Shown: positions 45,900-57,915 of the stretch, in pieces | Layout: each line of letters starts with the position of its first letter | How positions within the stretch are numbered: position 1 is the first letter of the stretch | Notes under the pieces: model-generated | The model's database searches: none | What the model was told of the DNA's origin: nothing | The model's input: the letters and a program-made list of their open reading frames with translations, nothing else | Assembly (NCBI GenBank): GCA_963978905.1 | Contig: OZ022261.1 | Span: 25,417,686 to 25,481,685 of the forward strand | From: Trichostrongylus colubriformis | Lineage: Eukaryota; Nematoda; Chromadorea; Rhabditida; Trichostrongylidae | DNA length: 64,000 nt | Direction: 5' to 3' | Position numbers and translations under genes: made by a program

Positions 45900-46600
45900 C
45901 ATTCACTGTTTCACACTCGAACTGTTCGTTTCTGGTTCCAACAAGTCGCGAATTTCAACAACTCCGATGACGTAGGTTGTTTAAGCGTCATTTCTGGCGT
46001 GTTACAGCACATGAATATGCACGGTATATCCGCTACGACCCTACCGTAAGCATAGGCGTAGAGTAAATTGTGATGTTGCTGTCATTACACACATCATTCT
46101 GCATCTTACACCACCCTTTTCCCAGTTCTCACACTTGCGAAAAGAAGTAACCTAATTTGCGCTTCCCAAAGTGCCCTCTCAAGAAGTCTCCACTAAGATC
46201 CACTATAAGAGGTTAAAATGTGCACAAGCTGCATAGAAAATCAATAGTAGAAGTTACTGTAGATGCGGTGTAACTACGCTGTGCTTCGTATAACTTTGTT
46301 GTTGCTATATATATGTATAAAGATGTGACTTCGATGTGGCAATTGTCTCTGTGCCTACGAACTGCTCGGGTAGTCCCGGTACTTCAAGGTCCATGAGAAC
46401 TCACATGAGATCTCCAAACAGAGGTGAATGCCCAGCATACTGACTGAAATGGCCAACGCTACTGATGGTGAAGACATCTTGTCGAGCACGAGTGGTTAGG
46501 CCTGCAGAGCAACACTATTCGGTAGAAATTCATGGAAGTGAAGGCTTGGGTGAGGTGGAATTGGGGTATACATCAGAAGTGTCCATGTGCGCGGGGTGTG
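45900..46600. other. Intergenic, nothing recognised
   Basis: No frame, repeat or motif that I can support. Confidence 0.4.
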
Positions 46601-46608
46601 TTTCATTA

Positions 46609-46787
46609 GGACAGAAAATTCGCTTGGTCACGTTCGACGTGCGACGAAATGGTGCGAGATAAGGGCGACGTACTATTTGAGTCCTGACGCGTTTACGCAG
46701 CACCAACTTGAGGACCCATTCGAAAGGGCGCGCATAGCTCGTACCATCGCGTCGCATGCCGGACGCCGCGACGCTTAACTTCTGTCC
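46609..46787. mobile_element. TA-flanked MITE, GGACAGAA ends
   Basis: GGACAGAAAATTCGCTTGG at the left, and TTAACTTCTGTCC at the right give short inverted ends flanked by TA (46607-46608, 46788-46789). The interior includes the dispersed GTGCGACGAAATGGTGCGAG block. About 179 bp, Tc1/mariner-type target. Confidence 0.6.
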
Positions 46788-46949
46788 TAACACACACAGC
46801 CATATACGTCAGGCGGCAGCCTCGCTCCCTAGTGCGTGATCAACTGAGATGACGGGACCAGCAAGGAACTTGGCCGCGCAGAGACGCAGGTGACCCATTT
46901 GGGCAGTCGCGTTTTGCACCCGCTGGCACGGTTACATTCAAGAATCTGG

Positions 46950-47172
46950 GGTGCGTACCCTTATGTCAGGATTTCGCACGAGGACGAGCGGCGTGCGACG
47001 TAGTGTGTGCGAGCTATGCGCGTCCCGGTAGTCGGGTCTTAGAACGATTACACGCTAATGCTAGGGGCGCGATACGCAGTTGACTTGTAATCGCCTCGAG
47101 ATCCAACAACATGGCGCCTTTAGCTTCGCTTGCGACATGCCGCAGTGCGAAATCCTAACATAAGGGTACACA
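46950..47172. mobile_element. GGTGCGTACCCTTATGTC MITE, complete copy
   Basis: The inverted ends (GTGCGTACCCTTATGTCAGG against CCTAACATAAGGGTACACAC) enclose sequence matching 5244-5460. This is the intact version of the repeat that the 3718-5243 transposon split. Confidence 0.65.
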
Positions 47173-47380
47173 CTCAAGAGCCTGAAGAGAAAGTGAGTAT
47201 AGGAAAAGAAGCCCGAGATTATCCGTTCATGTGCATTAAAAAGATGCCACATAGTGTCTGTGGATTTTGAAGAGCTGTGGACACGACCGTAGTCCCGTTT
47301 TTCACAGAACTTCAAACAAGCCTGTGGTAACAAAGACTTTATCGAAACTCTGGTCAAGTAATTTGACAGCACCGGTCCGT

Positions 47381-48003
47381 CTACAGATCAGCAACGAAGT
47401 ATTCGGACTCAGAGTCCAGAGACTCCATGGAATGGTACTCCGGCTTCTCGGCTTGGGATTCGTAGTTCAGAGACTCCATGGAATGGTACTCCGGCACCTC
47501 GACATGGGAGGCGAAGTCCAGAGACTCCATAGAATGGTACTCCGGCTTCTCGGCATGGTGCTCGAAGTCTAGCGAATCCATGGAGCGGTACTCCTGCTTC
47601 ATGCCTTGGGACCCAAAGTCCAGAGAATGCATGGAGTGGTACGCCGGCACCTTGGGCTGGCTGGGGGGCACTGAAGCGAATAATTACTTGTCATATTAGT
47701 GTTGAACACTAACTAAATGTTGAAGATAGAATTACTGGAAATCGAAATTGTGTGTATAATGTATTGGGCACAGGGATCACTAATAACAGGTAGGAAGGAA
47801 CAGCTTGCACAAGAAACCAAGAAAACACAAAAAGTTGCGGTAAGGTGTTTTTGCCAAATAAATGAACCATCTCGACCTGTGGCTGTTCTCACTCCGCTGA
47901 GCGCTAGGATCAAAGCGGCGTCTGAGTGGAGGAGAAACGAGCCATTTGACTCTTTGATCACTTTACATGGAACGTTTTGAACTTTGATTTTCTTTTCAAT
48001 CAT
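47381..48003 (-). CDS. Protein with five 20-residue PEYHSMESLD repeats
   Basis: Two exons join in phase 1: 48003-47877 and 47670-47381, giving 138 residues. Exon 1 starts at an ATG directly abutting a CAG acceptor (48006-48004), a spliced-leader arrangement, and reads MIEKKIKVQNVPCK... ALILALSGVRTAT. Exon 2 holds five tandem 60-bp units with the core (K/V)PEYHSMESLDF and variants PAYHSMHSLDF and QEYRSMDSLDF, ending SESEYFVADL. The repeat part is acidic, with regularly spaced Tyr, Ser and Met, and probably disordered. The first exon has no clear signal peptide, so either the protein is intracellular or an upstream exon is missing. No family recognised. The units keep frame and spacing despite differences, which argues for a real coding sequence. 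Confidence 0.6.
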
Positions 48004-48142
48004 CTGGATATGGTGAGTTCACAGCGCCCATTGTCACTCACACTGCACAAACATCAGGATTCACCTTTTTCAGACGCACCTCGTACACTCCATTGAACCA
48101 CGGAGAGAGAGACAGGGATGAAGGGCGATACCGTGGAGCCGG

Positions 48143-48424
48143 GGTGTGTGCATCTATGAGGGAAAATCGCTTCGCGGCGTCGCACTCACGGCGCCATGAG
48201 CACGACTTGCCGAATCGATTGCCCTTCGGAGCCCGGCAGGGCGTGGCTGCGTCCACTCTGCACTTCCATGCCACACTGCCTCCTGCACCCATGCCACCCT
48301 GCCTCCTCCACCCATGCCACACTGCGTCGCTTGAAGGCTGCCATGCCCTGCCACTGGTACTCGCATCCTCCGAGCCTCTCGCCGCGTGCGGCCACGCGAT
48401 TTTCCGTCATAAGTGCGCACACCC
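48143..48424. mobile_element. GC-rich MITE, copy 2 of 3
   Basis: The inverted ends are GGTGTGTGCATCTATGAGGG and the complement of CCGTCATAAGTGCGCACACC, both followed by AAAATCGC. The interior shares CATGCCACACTGC and GAAGGCTGCCATGCCCTGCC with 20848-21088 and 52079-52366, with an additional internal duplication (CCTCCTGCACCCATGCC, CCTCCTCCACCCATGCC). Confidence 0.6.
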
Positions 48425-48807
48425 TCTATATTCAAGCTTCCAAATTCCATAATAGAGGTTGGAGAGCTACACTTGTGAAACGTGATCAGTGCATTCGACA
48501 CCGAGATATTCCGAACATTAGCCTTTAGTGCGCAACGACTTGACCCAAAATGCTGATTCCGATATTTCCAATAAATGCGCTATAACAAGACCAGAGTGGG
48601 GTCAACTCTGTGCCTTCTATTCACTATCTACTAGCAACAAGCTTTATTTCCATCTTCTAAATTTTACCCTTTGGTTCAATACACCGCCAGCTTTGGCGTG
48701 TGAATGATACACTCCGATGTTTTGAAAAAAAAAAGAATAGAATAAATAGCATGCACCACTAGGCCTATAATGGATGGTGTAAAGCCGTCTGTAACAGCAC
48801 AAACAAT

Positions 48808-51800
48808 CTAACCTAGAGTTCCATGAGCGGAGAGTAGCTTGTACATTTCCGGGTCCACGCTGCCGATAACGATCATATCAATCTCCATATTTTGCTCCCA
48901 CTTTTTCAGGTTCTCTTCGTACTTCTTCATACCCTTGGCTAATCTCTGTCAAGTTACTAATTAAAAGCTGTATCATGAAAAAAAATAAATAAACTCGGAA
49001 CCATTTGCGGTACTCGACAGACAGGCACCTGAGGACGATAGCAGCTCATCCGGCAGAGCAAAGTCCATCCAGCACCTTGTGACATGCTGCTGTTTTTAGA
49101 AATTCACTTTCCTTTTCAGTTTTGAAAGGATCAGGATGGGTGCTAGGGATTGTTGTAGTAGGTAGAAGTGGAGTGAAAAAGCAACCGTGACTGGGACCCA
49201 ATTCCCTACTCGACTGCTCATTACATACCACCAAGCGGCGGTGGTGGCCACGGCTTGTGAGTGGGCTGCGAAATGCGTCACACAGTGTTTCCTTGGGCCC
49301 CAGACATTGGACACCGCGCCATGCGGATTGCGTCACCGCCTCTTTTTGTGACCTGACCTAATTGTATGTTACATTCGACGCATACCCGTTAGCATGTCTT
49401 CCTTCTCCTAACTAGGCAGATTACTCCTCTTGACACAGTTGGGGGTAATTTTGAAAGACTGCGGAATAATTGTGGAATATGAAAGACAAAGTGATCAGTA
49501 CTGCAACAGTATAGAAAGGACGAACTGAAATGGTAAAGAAAAAGAAAGTGGAGACCCGAAAGCCGTGCTTCATGTCGAAGAGCGCGCCCGCGAGCTGTAG
49601 TCCTCTTTCGCCCCCTCTGTATCACTAGACGGTTAGGGTGGATGAAGACGGGGTACAAGAGAGGGAACTCCCATAGTGAGTCATAAAAAGAAAGCTATGC
49701 ATGAGCCCAGGAAGACTATATGTGACGAAATTTCCAGTGAACAGAAGCGCCTTCTGGCACCACAAGAGCCGCGTTTTTCAACAGCTGCCACTTGAGGGCA
49801 GCGACGGGGGATATTTGGGTGAACAGTGAAAAATGTGGTGAACATGAAAGTCGGGGTACTTAGTGATACGATGGTGTGCAAAAAACGGAAGGAAATGGCC
49901 GAGGACACGAAAAGTAGGACCCCCTTCCCACCGTTGATTCTTGACGGGGACGACCTTTCAGTCAAGAGGCGGATAGGAAAGGAATTCCATCGACATGTTC
50001 CCAAGTTAACACAAGGGAAAGTCTGGAAATGGTCGCTCTCATCGCAACCAACCAAGAATCACGCCTTTGAAGGCGGGGTCTGTCATCCAGAAGCGTCAGC
50101 TGTCAACCGTTACGCCGTCACTACAGCTCGGGGGCGCCCTCTTCGATAGGGATTTCGCCATAAATAAGCTTCTTAGGTCTATATTTCCATGTGAGTGACT
50201 TTTTTCGGGAATTTCCCAATAACCACACCATCCCTAATGCTGTCTTTAATTTGAAGACAGCATCAGGGTAAGGTGGTTACTGAGAAATCCCTGAAAGATG
50301 TCAGCCTCATGAAAACCAGTAGTCTAAGAAGCTTATTAATGGCAAAATCACCGTCGAAAAGCGCGTTCGCGATCTGTAGAAATGGCGTAATGGTTAAGAG
50401 CTGACGCCATTGGATGACAGACCCCACCTCGGGTGTCGTGATTCCTGGGCCGATGCTATCCTCTCCCGGCCGGGGATGGTTCCCGGCGTTTGCTATGCGT
50501 CCCCAACCATTCGTCGGGGAGAGGCTCCGCCCACCAAATCTCGGGGATAGGTCCCCGACCGGCAAGAGGTCGGGAAGCGTCGGGGATACATTAATCCCGT
50601 GACCGCGGAGAGAAGCATTTGCACCAGCGCACACTATTTTCGAAAGAGATCAGGGAAAGACTTCTGTATAACAGTGTTTCTGAATCACAGCGCTCGCATT
50701 TTTGTTCTAGTTTCACTTTCAGGTCCTGCATGTGTTCGAGGGAGAATGTCGTCACTCAATGCTCTCGAAACTCGCGGTTTTGCACATCTTTCCGCTTCAT
50801 TTTCTAATTTTTCTATTTTTGCCATTTTATTTGATGATTCGGTCGTGTTTTTGGCAAAGTTTTAGGCATCGATGGTGTAGTGCTGATCGCAAAAATCTCA
50901 TGTCGGTTTTTGCTTTGTGGTGTTCTTGGGCTGTTTTTAGTTCTGTTTTCTTTTATTTTTAAACTGTTGCAACTCCAGAAATTGCAGAGGGGTAGTTGTG
51001 ATCCTGACGAAGCAGACATTCGTTTTTGGTGCCAGCCCTGTTTGGCGCCACTGAGCGAAATCTCATAAAAAATTCAAAATGCAGGCATATTCAATCTCTT
51101 TAACAACAAAGGCAGAGAACATGACATTGCTTTTCTGCGTTAATATCGTTCAGTACCACATTAGTGCTTTTCTGTTTGGTAGAATTTGGTACAAACCACT
51201 TGTCGCGCAAAGCAAACCCGGTACTTATGATGTCTTATACATGATCAGCACCTCAACATACCACTTTATATGAGGTTTCACTCAAAATAATTGTTTCGTT
51301 TACTCTTAAATCACTGCAACTCTGCCTCTTTTCCTCCCCGAGGAGAGCATAGCATACGGCTGGTCGGGAAGCGTCCCTGGCCGGCAGAGCATAACATAAG
51401 CCCCTGATTGGTTACGGTGGGAGTGGCCAAGAAGACGCGAAAAGGTTGAAATTATCGCATTGCACTTTCTCAGTTCTAGCTGGAAGCTAACTCTAGAAAA
51501 TAGATGATGCTTCCATATTTCCGAACATCCCCTAGTGCTTACGAATTGGCAACACGCCAATGGGAAACTCGTCCGGCTAACCGCCTCCTGACGAGAGTGT
51601 CGTCCTTGTCGAGAAACAGTGGTGGGAAAAGGGCTATATTCCGAGTATTTGAGCACATCTTTCCGTTTTTTCTTCATCGTCGTATTACTAGACACTATGA
51701 CTTTCATATTCACTACATTTCTCATGCAACCATCCGAATTTCCCCATCGCTGCCTTTAATTGTGCCCGACCCCTTCACTAACAGAGCCTCCTTACGGAGT

Positions 51801-53016
51801 CAACGGTGGGAAGGGGTGGAAAGGGCTCTGTTCTCGGGGTTTGGCCATCTCCATTTTCTTCACTTTCGCACAGGCAGGTGCCTCGACTTTTATAGTCGAT
51901 AATCCTTTGGTCGGTCCTGAATACCTCTACCGCTGCCTCCAAGCCAGCCAGCTGTGGGGTTGCCTCCTCATAGAAATTCCTCTAGCGAATGTGCTGTAGC
52001 GTGACTGGCTGCACCGTGAGATTACGTTCAAGTGTCTGAAGCGCACCTTTCGATGGGAATTTCGCTTTAGATCATCTCGGGTGGGGGGAAATACGCCAAA
52101 AAATCGCGTCAGCGGCGTCGCACTCGCGGCGCCACCAGTACGACTTGCGAATCGATTTTGCTCTTGGGAGCCCGGCAGAGCGTGGCTGCGTCACTTCTGC
52201 GCTCCACCCATACCACACTGCCTCCTCCAGCCACGCCACCCTGCCTCCTCCACCTTTGCCACACTGTCTCGCTTGAAGGCTGCCAGCACTGTCACTAGCA
52301 CTCGCACCCGCCGCGCCGCTCGCCGCGGGCGGCCACGCGATTTTTCGGCGTATTTCCTCCCACCCGATCATCTCTTGTGAACTGGAATAATCCTTTGACC
52401 ATGTCCTCTCATTTTCTCCTTACCCCTGACGAAGCCACTAGTAAGAAGTGATTGTGGTCGCAGTTTCGTTGAACCACGGAAGAGCTACGGATTTGAGTAA
52501 TGACAAAAATGGTTATTTATGCAATAATTCTGGTCCCGCGAAGAAAATAATCGTCATTATGTATGAAACAACGTACAATTATACAACAACAGCTGCATCA
52601 TGAAAATGGTTCAAAAGGTATTACCATGACCCTACGGTTCACTCTTCTTTCGTTCTTGTTTGTAGTGTACAATCTGTAGTTAATTCTTGCTTCCATATAT
52701 TCCAAGAATTTCACGTGGAGCCTATCGAGCTGGAATAAAGGCGAGCAATACCAGGGGACATCGAAGATCAATGGAGGATCCGCTTAGATCCGAAGAGAAG
52801 GGGCACAGCAGGAAGTACCTCGTTCTTCAACTCCTCCAACTCGGATACATACTTGAGCAGGACCGAATAATACTGAGGACGACTTATGACTTTTGTCAAA
52901 AAGTCAGACGTCAACTTCGGGAGTGGGCGGGTAACTCTCCGCACCCATTTATCCAGAAAATCCGGCTTTCCACCGGATGCCATGTCAGGAAACTTGAGAC
53001 TAAAGTTGTAAACAAC
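48808..53016 (-). CDS. Unrecognised helical protein, three 3' exons
   Basis: Three phase-0 exons join: 53016-52819 (66 codons, VVYNFSLKFPDMASGGKPDF ... SELEELKNE), 52729-52625 (35 codons, LDRLHVKFLEYMEARINYRL and RRVNRRVM) and 48945-48808 (RLAKGMKKYEENLKKWEQNM ... MYKLLSAHGTLG and stop). Signals are TTTCAG|GTT, GAG|GTACTT, ATTCCAG|CTC, ATG|GTAATA and TTGACAG|AGA. The product is helical and charged. The 3.7-kb last intron is filled by inverted-repeat elements. A candidate first exon (53205-53073, MGFATRTMLVIATPLVTTSP, signal-like) ends in phase 1 and does not join the 53016 acceptor, so the 5' end is unresolved. Function unknown; a nematode-specific secreted family is possible but not shown. 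Confidence 0.42.
49690..51900. mobile_element. Inverted-repeat complex
   Basis: The segment 49800-50060 (encoding MKNVVNMKV and KKRKEMAED by translation) is repeated in reverse at 51400-51730 (MRNVVNMKV, KKKRKDVLK), so both frames are repeat-derived, not genes. The arms enclose another palindrome (50072-50430) and about 0.9 kb of unique sequence (50600-51060). Superfamily unassigned. Confidence 0.55.
50072..50430. repeat. 358-bp palindromic element with tRNA-like A-box arms
   Basis: GGGGTCTGTCATCCA at the left and its complement at the right bound arms of about 150 bp around the centre GCTGTCTTTAATTTGAAGAC. The right arm contains TGGCGTAATGGTTAAGAG, close to a pol III A-box, and GGTGTCGTGATTCC downstream is a poor B-box match. 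A tRNA-derived origin is only suggestive. Confidence 0.5.
52079..52366. mobile_element. GC-rich hAT-like MITE, copy 3, 8-bp duplication ATCATCTC
   Basis: The inverted ends (GGGTGGGGGGAAATACGCC against the complement of GGCGTATTTCCTCCCACCC) are flanked by ATCATCTC on both sides (52071-52078, 52367-52374). The interior is shared with 20848-21088. Confidence 0.75.
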
Positions 53017-53647
53017 CTGAAACGTAGAGATAAGCATACTGCTAGCCAAAAATTTCGCTCAAACGAACTTACACGACGAGAAATCAGTGGATGTCGGATC
53101 CACCATAAGTGGCGACGTAGGTGTGGGACGTACATCAGTGTGCAGAGGTGATGTAGTAACAAGAGGCGTCGCTATCACTAGCATAGTCCGAGTAGCAAAT
53201 CCCATACAAATGCCTACCCAGCAGGGTCAAGCTTGGGTTAATGGTCAAGAGTGGGTAGTCGTAGTGTGGGTTTAATAGGGAAGATGTCTTATTTGTTGAG
53301 AGCGGGTCGAAGAATCCTACTGTTTCCTGTCTCCTTCCCATCAGAAAGCATGAATATAGCAACGAGTAGAATATGTAATGGCCCACCTACGAATGGAAAA
53401 CTATATCTATTTTATCTATTTTTTGCTGAAACAACTGCGATTTTTGATCTTTTTTGTACCCGACGTATGCGTGCGACGGAAATGATTACCCACGAGCAAA
53501 TTCTGTGACATAGTGTTCACATTGATTAAGAGTTGAATGGCGTGTTTTTTTGTGCCTATCCGTCGGAAATATGAAATCTCCGTATTGACTGTGTAATGAC
53601 TTGCTGCATGATCTTCAGTGTCGAAATGTCAAGAACTCTTAGTGGCA

Positions 53648-54014
53648 GGTGTGTACACTTATGACAATTTTCGCGCGGCCGCACGCGGCGTGCGGCGTCG
53701 CGAATTTCTTCGCGTTTGACTGCGTGCATTGCAACACTCCCTTTAAAATTCCACGCCGAATCATTATTTCTCGATCAGGATTGCTATCATGTGATGCTGT
53801 CGTTTCTTTTACTTCATATGTCACTACTTTGTCTTTTAGGGCACAAAAGTTACTGTTGAGTGGATAATGATGAGATAAACAGCTATTTCTCGAAAGACTT
53901 CATGGTAGCAGACCCTTGCGTTCTGAGCGGATCTCCAACTGACCGCATCATGTTGGGCTGACGGCGCCGCGAGTGCGACGTCGCAAAGCGAAAGTTTGTC
54001 GTAAGTGTACACCC
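53648..54014. mobile_element. GGTGTGTACACTTATGAC MITE
   Basis: GGTGTGTACACTTATGAC is mirrored by GTCGTAAGTGTACACC. The interior matches 17364-17699. About 367 bp and no coding capacity. Confidence 0.65.
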
Positions 54015-54860
54015 CATGGTGGAGGTCTTTCAATGGCCCAGAGTACTGGCAGCACATCGGAGATTCATGAGCGCATTTTCTAGGGGGTGAGGAGGGGGGT
54101 TGTTTGGTGATGATTGTGGGTTGTCTTCAGCAGCTAATTCTTACTGTTTATGTATTCCATACAAATTCTCCCCTTTATTGCGTTCACTCCCCACCCATCC
54201 CCCTATTTGTTGGGCAGTCATGATTGACCGATATCAGTAATCATATTTCATACTTGGTATTGGTATCGATAACCTCTTTGGACACCACTTTTTAGCAGTA
54301 TACCGACAACACTTATCTAGTATCATCAGCCATCAATAAGATTAGTGTGTTTTGGAAGGAAGGTGTCGTCTTTCAAAAATTTTTCTTATCGCAGTGTTTG
54401 GCCCTGCCGTTCATTCCAACTTAACTTCTCTTCGCTCCCAGTCGGTAAAATGGTACCGAACCCGTTTGGCAAGAAAAACACCGACTTGCACATCGAACGA
54501 CAATGAATCGAGTGGTATGCATAGCGCATTCCAAAAAGGAATCTATCGGTGCCGGATGTTCAGCCTTTCATGCTAAAGTCGACTGAATGCATTCATTTTT
54601 TTGTGTGGAGCGGTTTCTATTAGGTTGTAAGGAAAGCTGCGGCCGGTTTTCGCAATTTCATCGTCGGAAGATCAGATTTCGCGTCAGACTGCATCTTTTC
54701 TCACAGAATAAGCACTTCTCGATTTGCTACACTTTTGGTAACATTATGCATACTTACACTTCCATTTTGATGATGGACAGACGATTCATAACGCTTGAAG
54801 CTAAAAAGTCGACTCCAAATCACCATTCTTTCTGCACACACTGCTATCGAGAGAGTTGTG
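54015..54860. other. No exon supported
   Basis: Open frames at 54352-54576 and 54587-54886 (plus) lack domains. I see no repeat structure. Confidence 0.3.
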
Positions 54861-54861
54861 C

Positions 54862-55047
54862 AGATCTTTGGGAAAGTGGGGCATAGTTAGCGCTACTTGT
54901 GGTGAATATGGTGTACGAGCAAGGGCTCCAGCCTTCAACTGCTTCAGTCACCGGAAGAGGACTTTGGAAAATGCGCTCACGCATGGCTGCCCCGAGGGTC
55001 CGCACGGCACCCGTTTTTTGAGCTTTTTTCAAATCAAGACTACTTGA
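54862..55047 (+). CDS. Possible thrombospondin type 1-like exon
   Basis: The plus-strand frame reads LGKWGIVSATCGEYGVRARA followed by spaced cysteines (FNCFSHR, HGCPEGP), similar to the WxxxSxTCGxxGxRxR signature of TSP1 repeats. A GTGCAG acceptor lies at 54857-54862. The antisense strand is also open here, no partner exon was found and one usual Trp/Cys is missing, so this is tentative. Confidence 0.22.
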   Translation, partial: RSLGKWGIVSATCGEYGVRARAPAFNCFSHRKRTLENALTHGCPEGPHGTRFLSFFQIKTT

Positions 55048-55084
55048 GGCCTCAATCACATTTGTTTGAGGAAGGATAATACTT

Positions 55085-55357
55085 TTATTTACTCCCCTGC
55101 AAGTATAGACGCTCATCACTTTCTGCCATTTTAGATAAAGCGATTTGATCAATTGAAAATTCGAGTAGCTCATTCTCTTTCGCACTTCTGAAACCGAGGA
55201 CAAGTGCTCCATCCAATGCTTTGCCCCTTCCCCTTGCAGTACTCACAGTTATGGTTGCCTTCGCCGGGATTCGACTGAACAAGAACTCTCGAAGTGAAGT
55301 CATCCAAACAGCGCCATTGATGCAGTACTTTGAAACTTCCCGAGTAAATCGACGACC
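55085..55357 (-). CDS. Possible terminal exon, function unknown
   Basis: After a TTGGAGTGTCACAG acceptor the frame runs 90 codons (GRRFTREVSKYCINGAVWMT, SLREFLFSRIPAKATITVS, ELLEFSIDQIALSKMAESDE) to a TAA that overlaps an AATAAA poly(A) signal. An internal GTGAGT near 55246 could be a donor instead. Family not recognised. Upstream exons would lie beyond 55440 and were not identified. Confidence 0.38.
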   Translation of the reverse strand, partial: GRRFTREVSKYCINGAVWMTSLREFLFSRIPAKATITVSTARGRGKALDGALVLGFRSAKENELLEFSIDQIALSKMAESDERLYLQGSK

Positions 55358-55522
55358 CTGTGACACTCCAAGGAAAGGATGTAATAAGATAGGAAATGTG
55401 TTGTCTGTTTAGGAACCACAATATGAAATTGATTCATGTTGACACGCTTTCAGATTTGGATTTATCTTGTGAACGCGAAAAACCTGCCGAAACTTCCCTT
55501 ACAACGTAATACGTGGTTGTTC

Positions 55523-55677
55523 CAGTCCATTTCTCAAAGCCTGGCAGGGCGAGGCCTACGGACTTTAATGAAAGTGTATCGATCTCTCTCACCCCGCCAC
55601 ACACTCTCGCTCTCGCCATGTACTCTCTCACCCAAGTCAGTAGGGCCACGCTCTGCCAGGGGTCGGGATATGGATTG
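55523..55677. mobile_element. CAGTCC MITE, copy 4 of 4
   Basis: CAGTCCATTTCTCAAAGCCT at the left, the CACCCCGCCACACACTCTCG centre and GGATTG followed by TA at the right. The left TA is lost. Confidence 0.6.
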
Positions 55678-55880
55678 TACGTATAGCCACAAGATTAAGT
55701 ACAGGTATGAGCCCTTTTCCATCTACATAAGGACTTTGAAGCGCTGGATTTTGCAATGGCACATCGCCAAGAACACTCGCCATCGTTTTATCTAGTCCGG
55801 TGTCAGTTTATGGGTACAGTTATAAACTGTCCGGCAGCCGCGCAGCGGACGTGGCCGCGACACCGCGCCTAATGAGTATA

Positions 55881-56995
55881 GCGAGCTGGCGCAAAAGCTA
55901 TCTTACAAGGAAAGGATCCCAGGTCAAAGTGGCCATTTGTAACGAGACTTATATCATCAGACGCGTTTATGGATGGTGATCTTTTCCTTCTTTCTGGAGT
56001 TTTCAAAATCTGCAAAGCGATTCTTTGAATGGAGTTATGGAGGTTTTTCTGAATGAATGGCTGGCTACACGTTGAAACGTGGTTTTCATCACTGCGGCTA
56101 TGAATGCGTGGGCATTCATAGCTGTTGTGAGGCACACATGGCATGGAGGTAAGCGTTCGGACTTGCAATCTGCTCACCATGGATCGAGTCCTGGGCTTGG
56201 CCAGTTTTTTTGCATTTCATGAAATTTCTTCCCTTGTGCTTGAGAAGCACTTTTATGTTGATATGCATGCATTTTAAGGTTCCAAATTATGTATGGGTTG
56301 GTTTACTATCCCTGTCTTCAGGATTGCATGAAATTCCGTGATCTAGCTTATTTATATGCAGACTCTCATAACGCACGAATTAGGCGTTATTGCGTAAAAC
56401 AATTACGATATTCGCGCTCAGGGGGTCGAGTTACCACTCTGTGCGAATCTTCAGCCGAATCGAGTTTTTGGTCCAACTTCGGAAAATTGGGTGTGGCCAG
56501 GGGATAATGTGGTAAATTTTGAATTTTCTGTTACAAAAAATCCTGCAAGCTGAACAATATGCCCTACACATACCTCTTACACTTGCCCATCACACTAAAC
56601 GTACATAACAAGCGTCAAATAAGAGCATTTTTCGGCAAGGGTCAACGACTTCTCCTTCGTTGAATGGGTTGCCACCCAATAGCCCGTGAATTTTTTCGAA
56701 ATTTGGTCAAATTCTCAAATTGGCTAAAAACTTGTCCCTAGGGGTTATTTGACTCCCTGAACACGAAAATTACACTAATTTTGCACGAGAAAGAGTGGCT
56801 CGCGCGTTATGGGCTCCTGAACTTTCCGTGTAATAGTACTATTTCTTAAGAAAAACCTCCATAAATCCATTCAGAGGATCGCTTTGCAGATTTTGCAAAC
56901 TGATTTGGATCAACATCCAGAAACACGTCCGATAATGTATACCTCGTTACAAATGGCCACTTCGACCTGGGATCCTTCCCTTGTTAGCTCGAATG
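55881..56995. mobile_element. 1.1 kb inverted-repeat element
   Basis: AAGGAAAGGATCCCAGGTC and GGCCATTTGTAACGAG near 55905-55950, through ACCTCCATAA near 56065, are mirrored at 56850-56985. Arms are about 150 bp with internal differences. No transposase frame inside; superfamily not assigned. Confidence 0.6.
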
Positions 56996-57210
56996 GTGGT
57001 GAGATAGCATTGATACCATATGATAACATAAGCTGAGGGGAATCCGTTGCAGGCTACGTGGACGTGTAGCAGGTCAGACGGAAACCCTGACATTAGTAGA
57101 ATAATAACATGCAGGGGGAACATGCAGGGGTTTTACCAGGCATGCAAACACAACGGTAATAAAGGTGATTAAAGACTTGTCAAACACCTAGTGAAATGCA
57201 CATTTTACGA

Positions 57211-57341
57211 AGGGTGCTATCCTAATGCGCAGGAGCATCCAAAAATGTTGAACAATTCGTGTCAAACTGAACACACAAGAGTACCTAAGCGAAATGAGGT
57301 GCCTCACCCTCTCCACCCCTTCATTAGGATAGCACCCTATA
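57211..57341. mobile_element. Short MITE with AGGGTGCTATCCTAATG ends
   Basis: AGGGTGCTATCCTAATG is perfectly mirrored by CATTAGGATAGCACCCT, a 17-bp inverted end pair enclosing about 100 bp. Frames on both strands across it are by-products. Confidence 0.65.
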
Positions 57342-57344
57342 CAA

Positions 57345-57915
57345 GAAACTTGCACTTGGAAACTGTGACAGGCATGCAGGTGAAAAAGTCCTTCTAGAAA
57401 ACTGTTCTCATACCTTCTCCATGCTACTCGACGATGAATGGAACTTGCTTGGAAGTGAGTGAAAAGTCGAATTTGCAGTGCGGATCCAGCATGCATGCAC
57501 ATCATGTTAGTTTGAAATTTGAAGTGAGAGAAATATCATGGAGAAAGTTGTTAGTATGAAGATAAACAAGCACATCTACCATGCAGAACCAAAACAGATA
57601 TAGCGACGGTGATTGGACGAGCCTTATTGACACGAGGTGTGTGATTGGTCAGTGTGCAATTAAAAAAGATTGTGCATGCTCAAGTGCGAGTGGGACCATG
57701 CATCATGCACAATTGATAAAAATGAAAGAATGTTTGCCTGACTGGTAGAATGCAGCCTCGAAAGGTTAGATAATAGCAGATGAGCAGCATTTAAATGTCT
57801 GTGTCTGAAAAGACAAACTTATAAACAAAGAAATAGGAGAAGAGGTTTGCCAAACTGTGAAACAGTAGCTGTGAGTAATGAAAAACGCCGTTACTTTTCA
57901 GACATTTTCCCTGTG
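57345..57915. other. No feature seen
   Basis: The flank leading into the satellite array. Nothing recognised. Confidence 0.4.

Noticed and set aside
48143..48528. Long GC-rich frames on both strands near 48.2 kb
   Set aside because: They lie in the GC-rich MITE family also found at 20848 and 52079 with target duplications.
49826..50149. Plus-strand protein MKNVVNMKV... as a gene
   Set aside because: An inverted copy at 51400-51725 shows that it is part of a repeat arm.
53073..53205. Signal-peptide-like exon (MGFATRTMLVIATPLV) as first exon of the 48.8-53.0 kb gene
   Set aside because: It ends in phase 1 while the next exon needs phase 0. No alternative acceptor restores the frame, so I did not join them.
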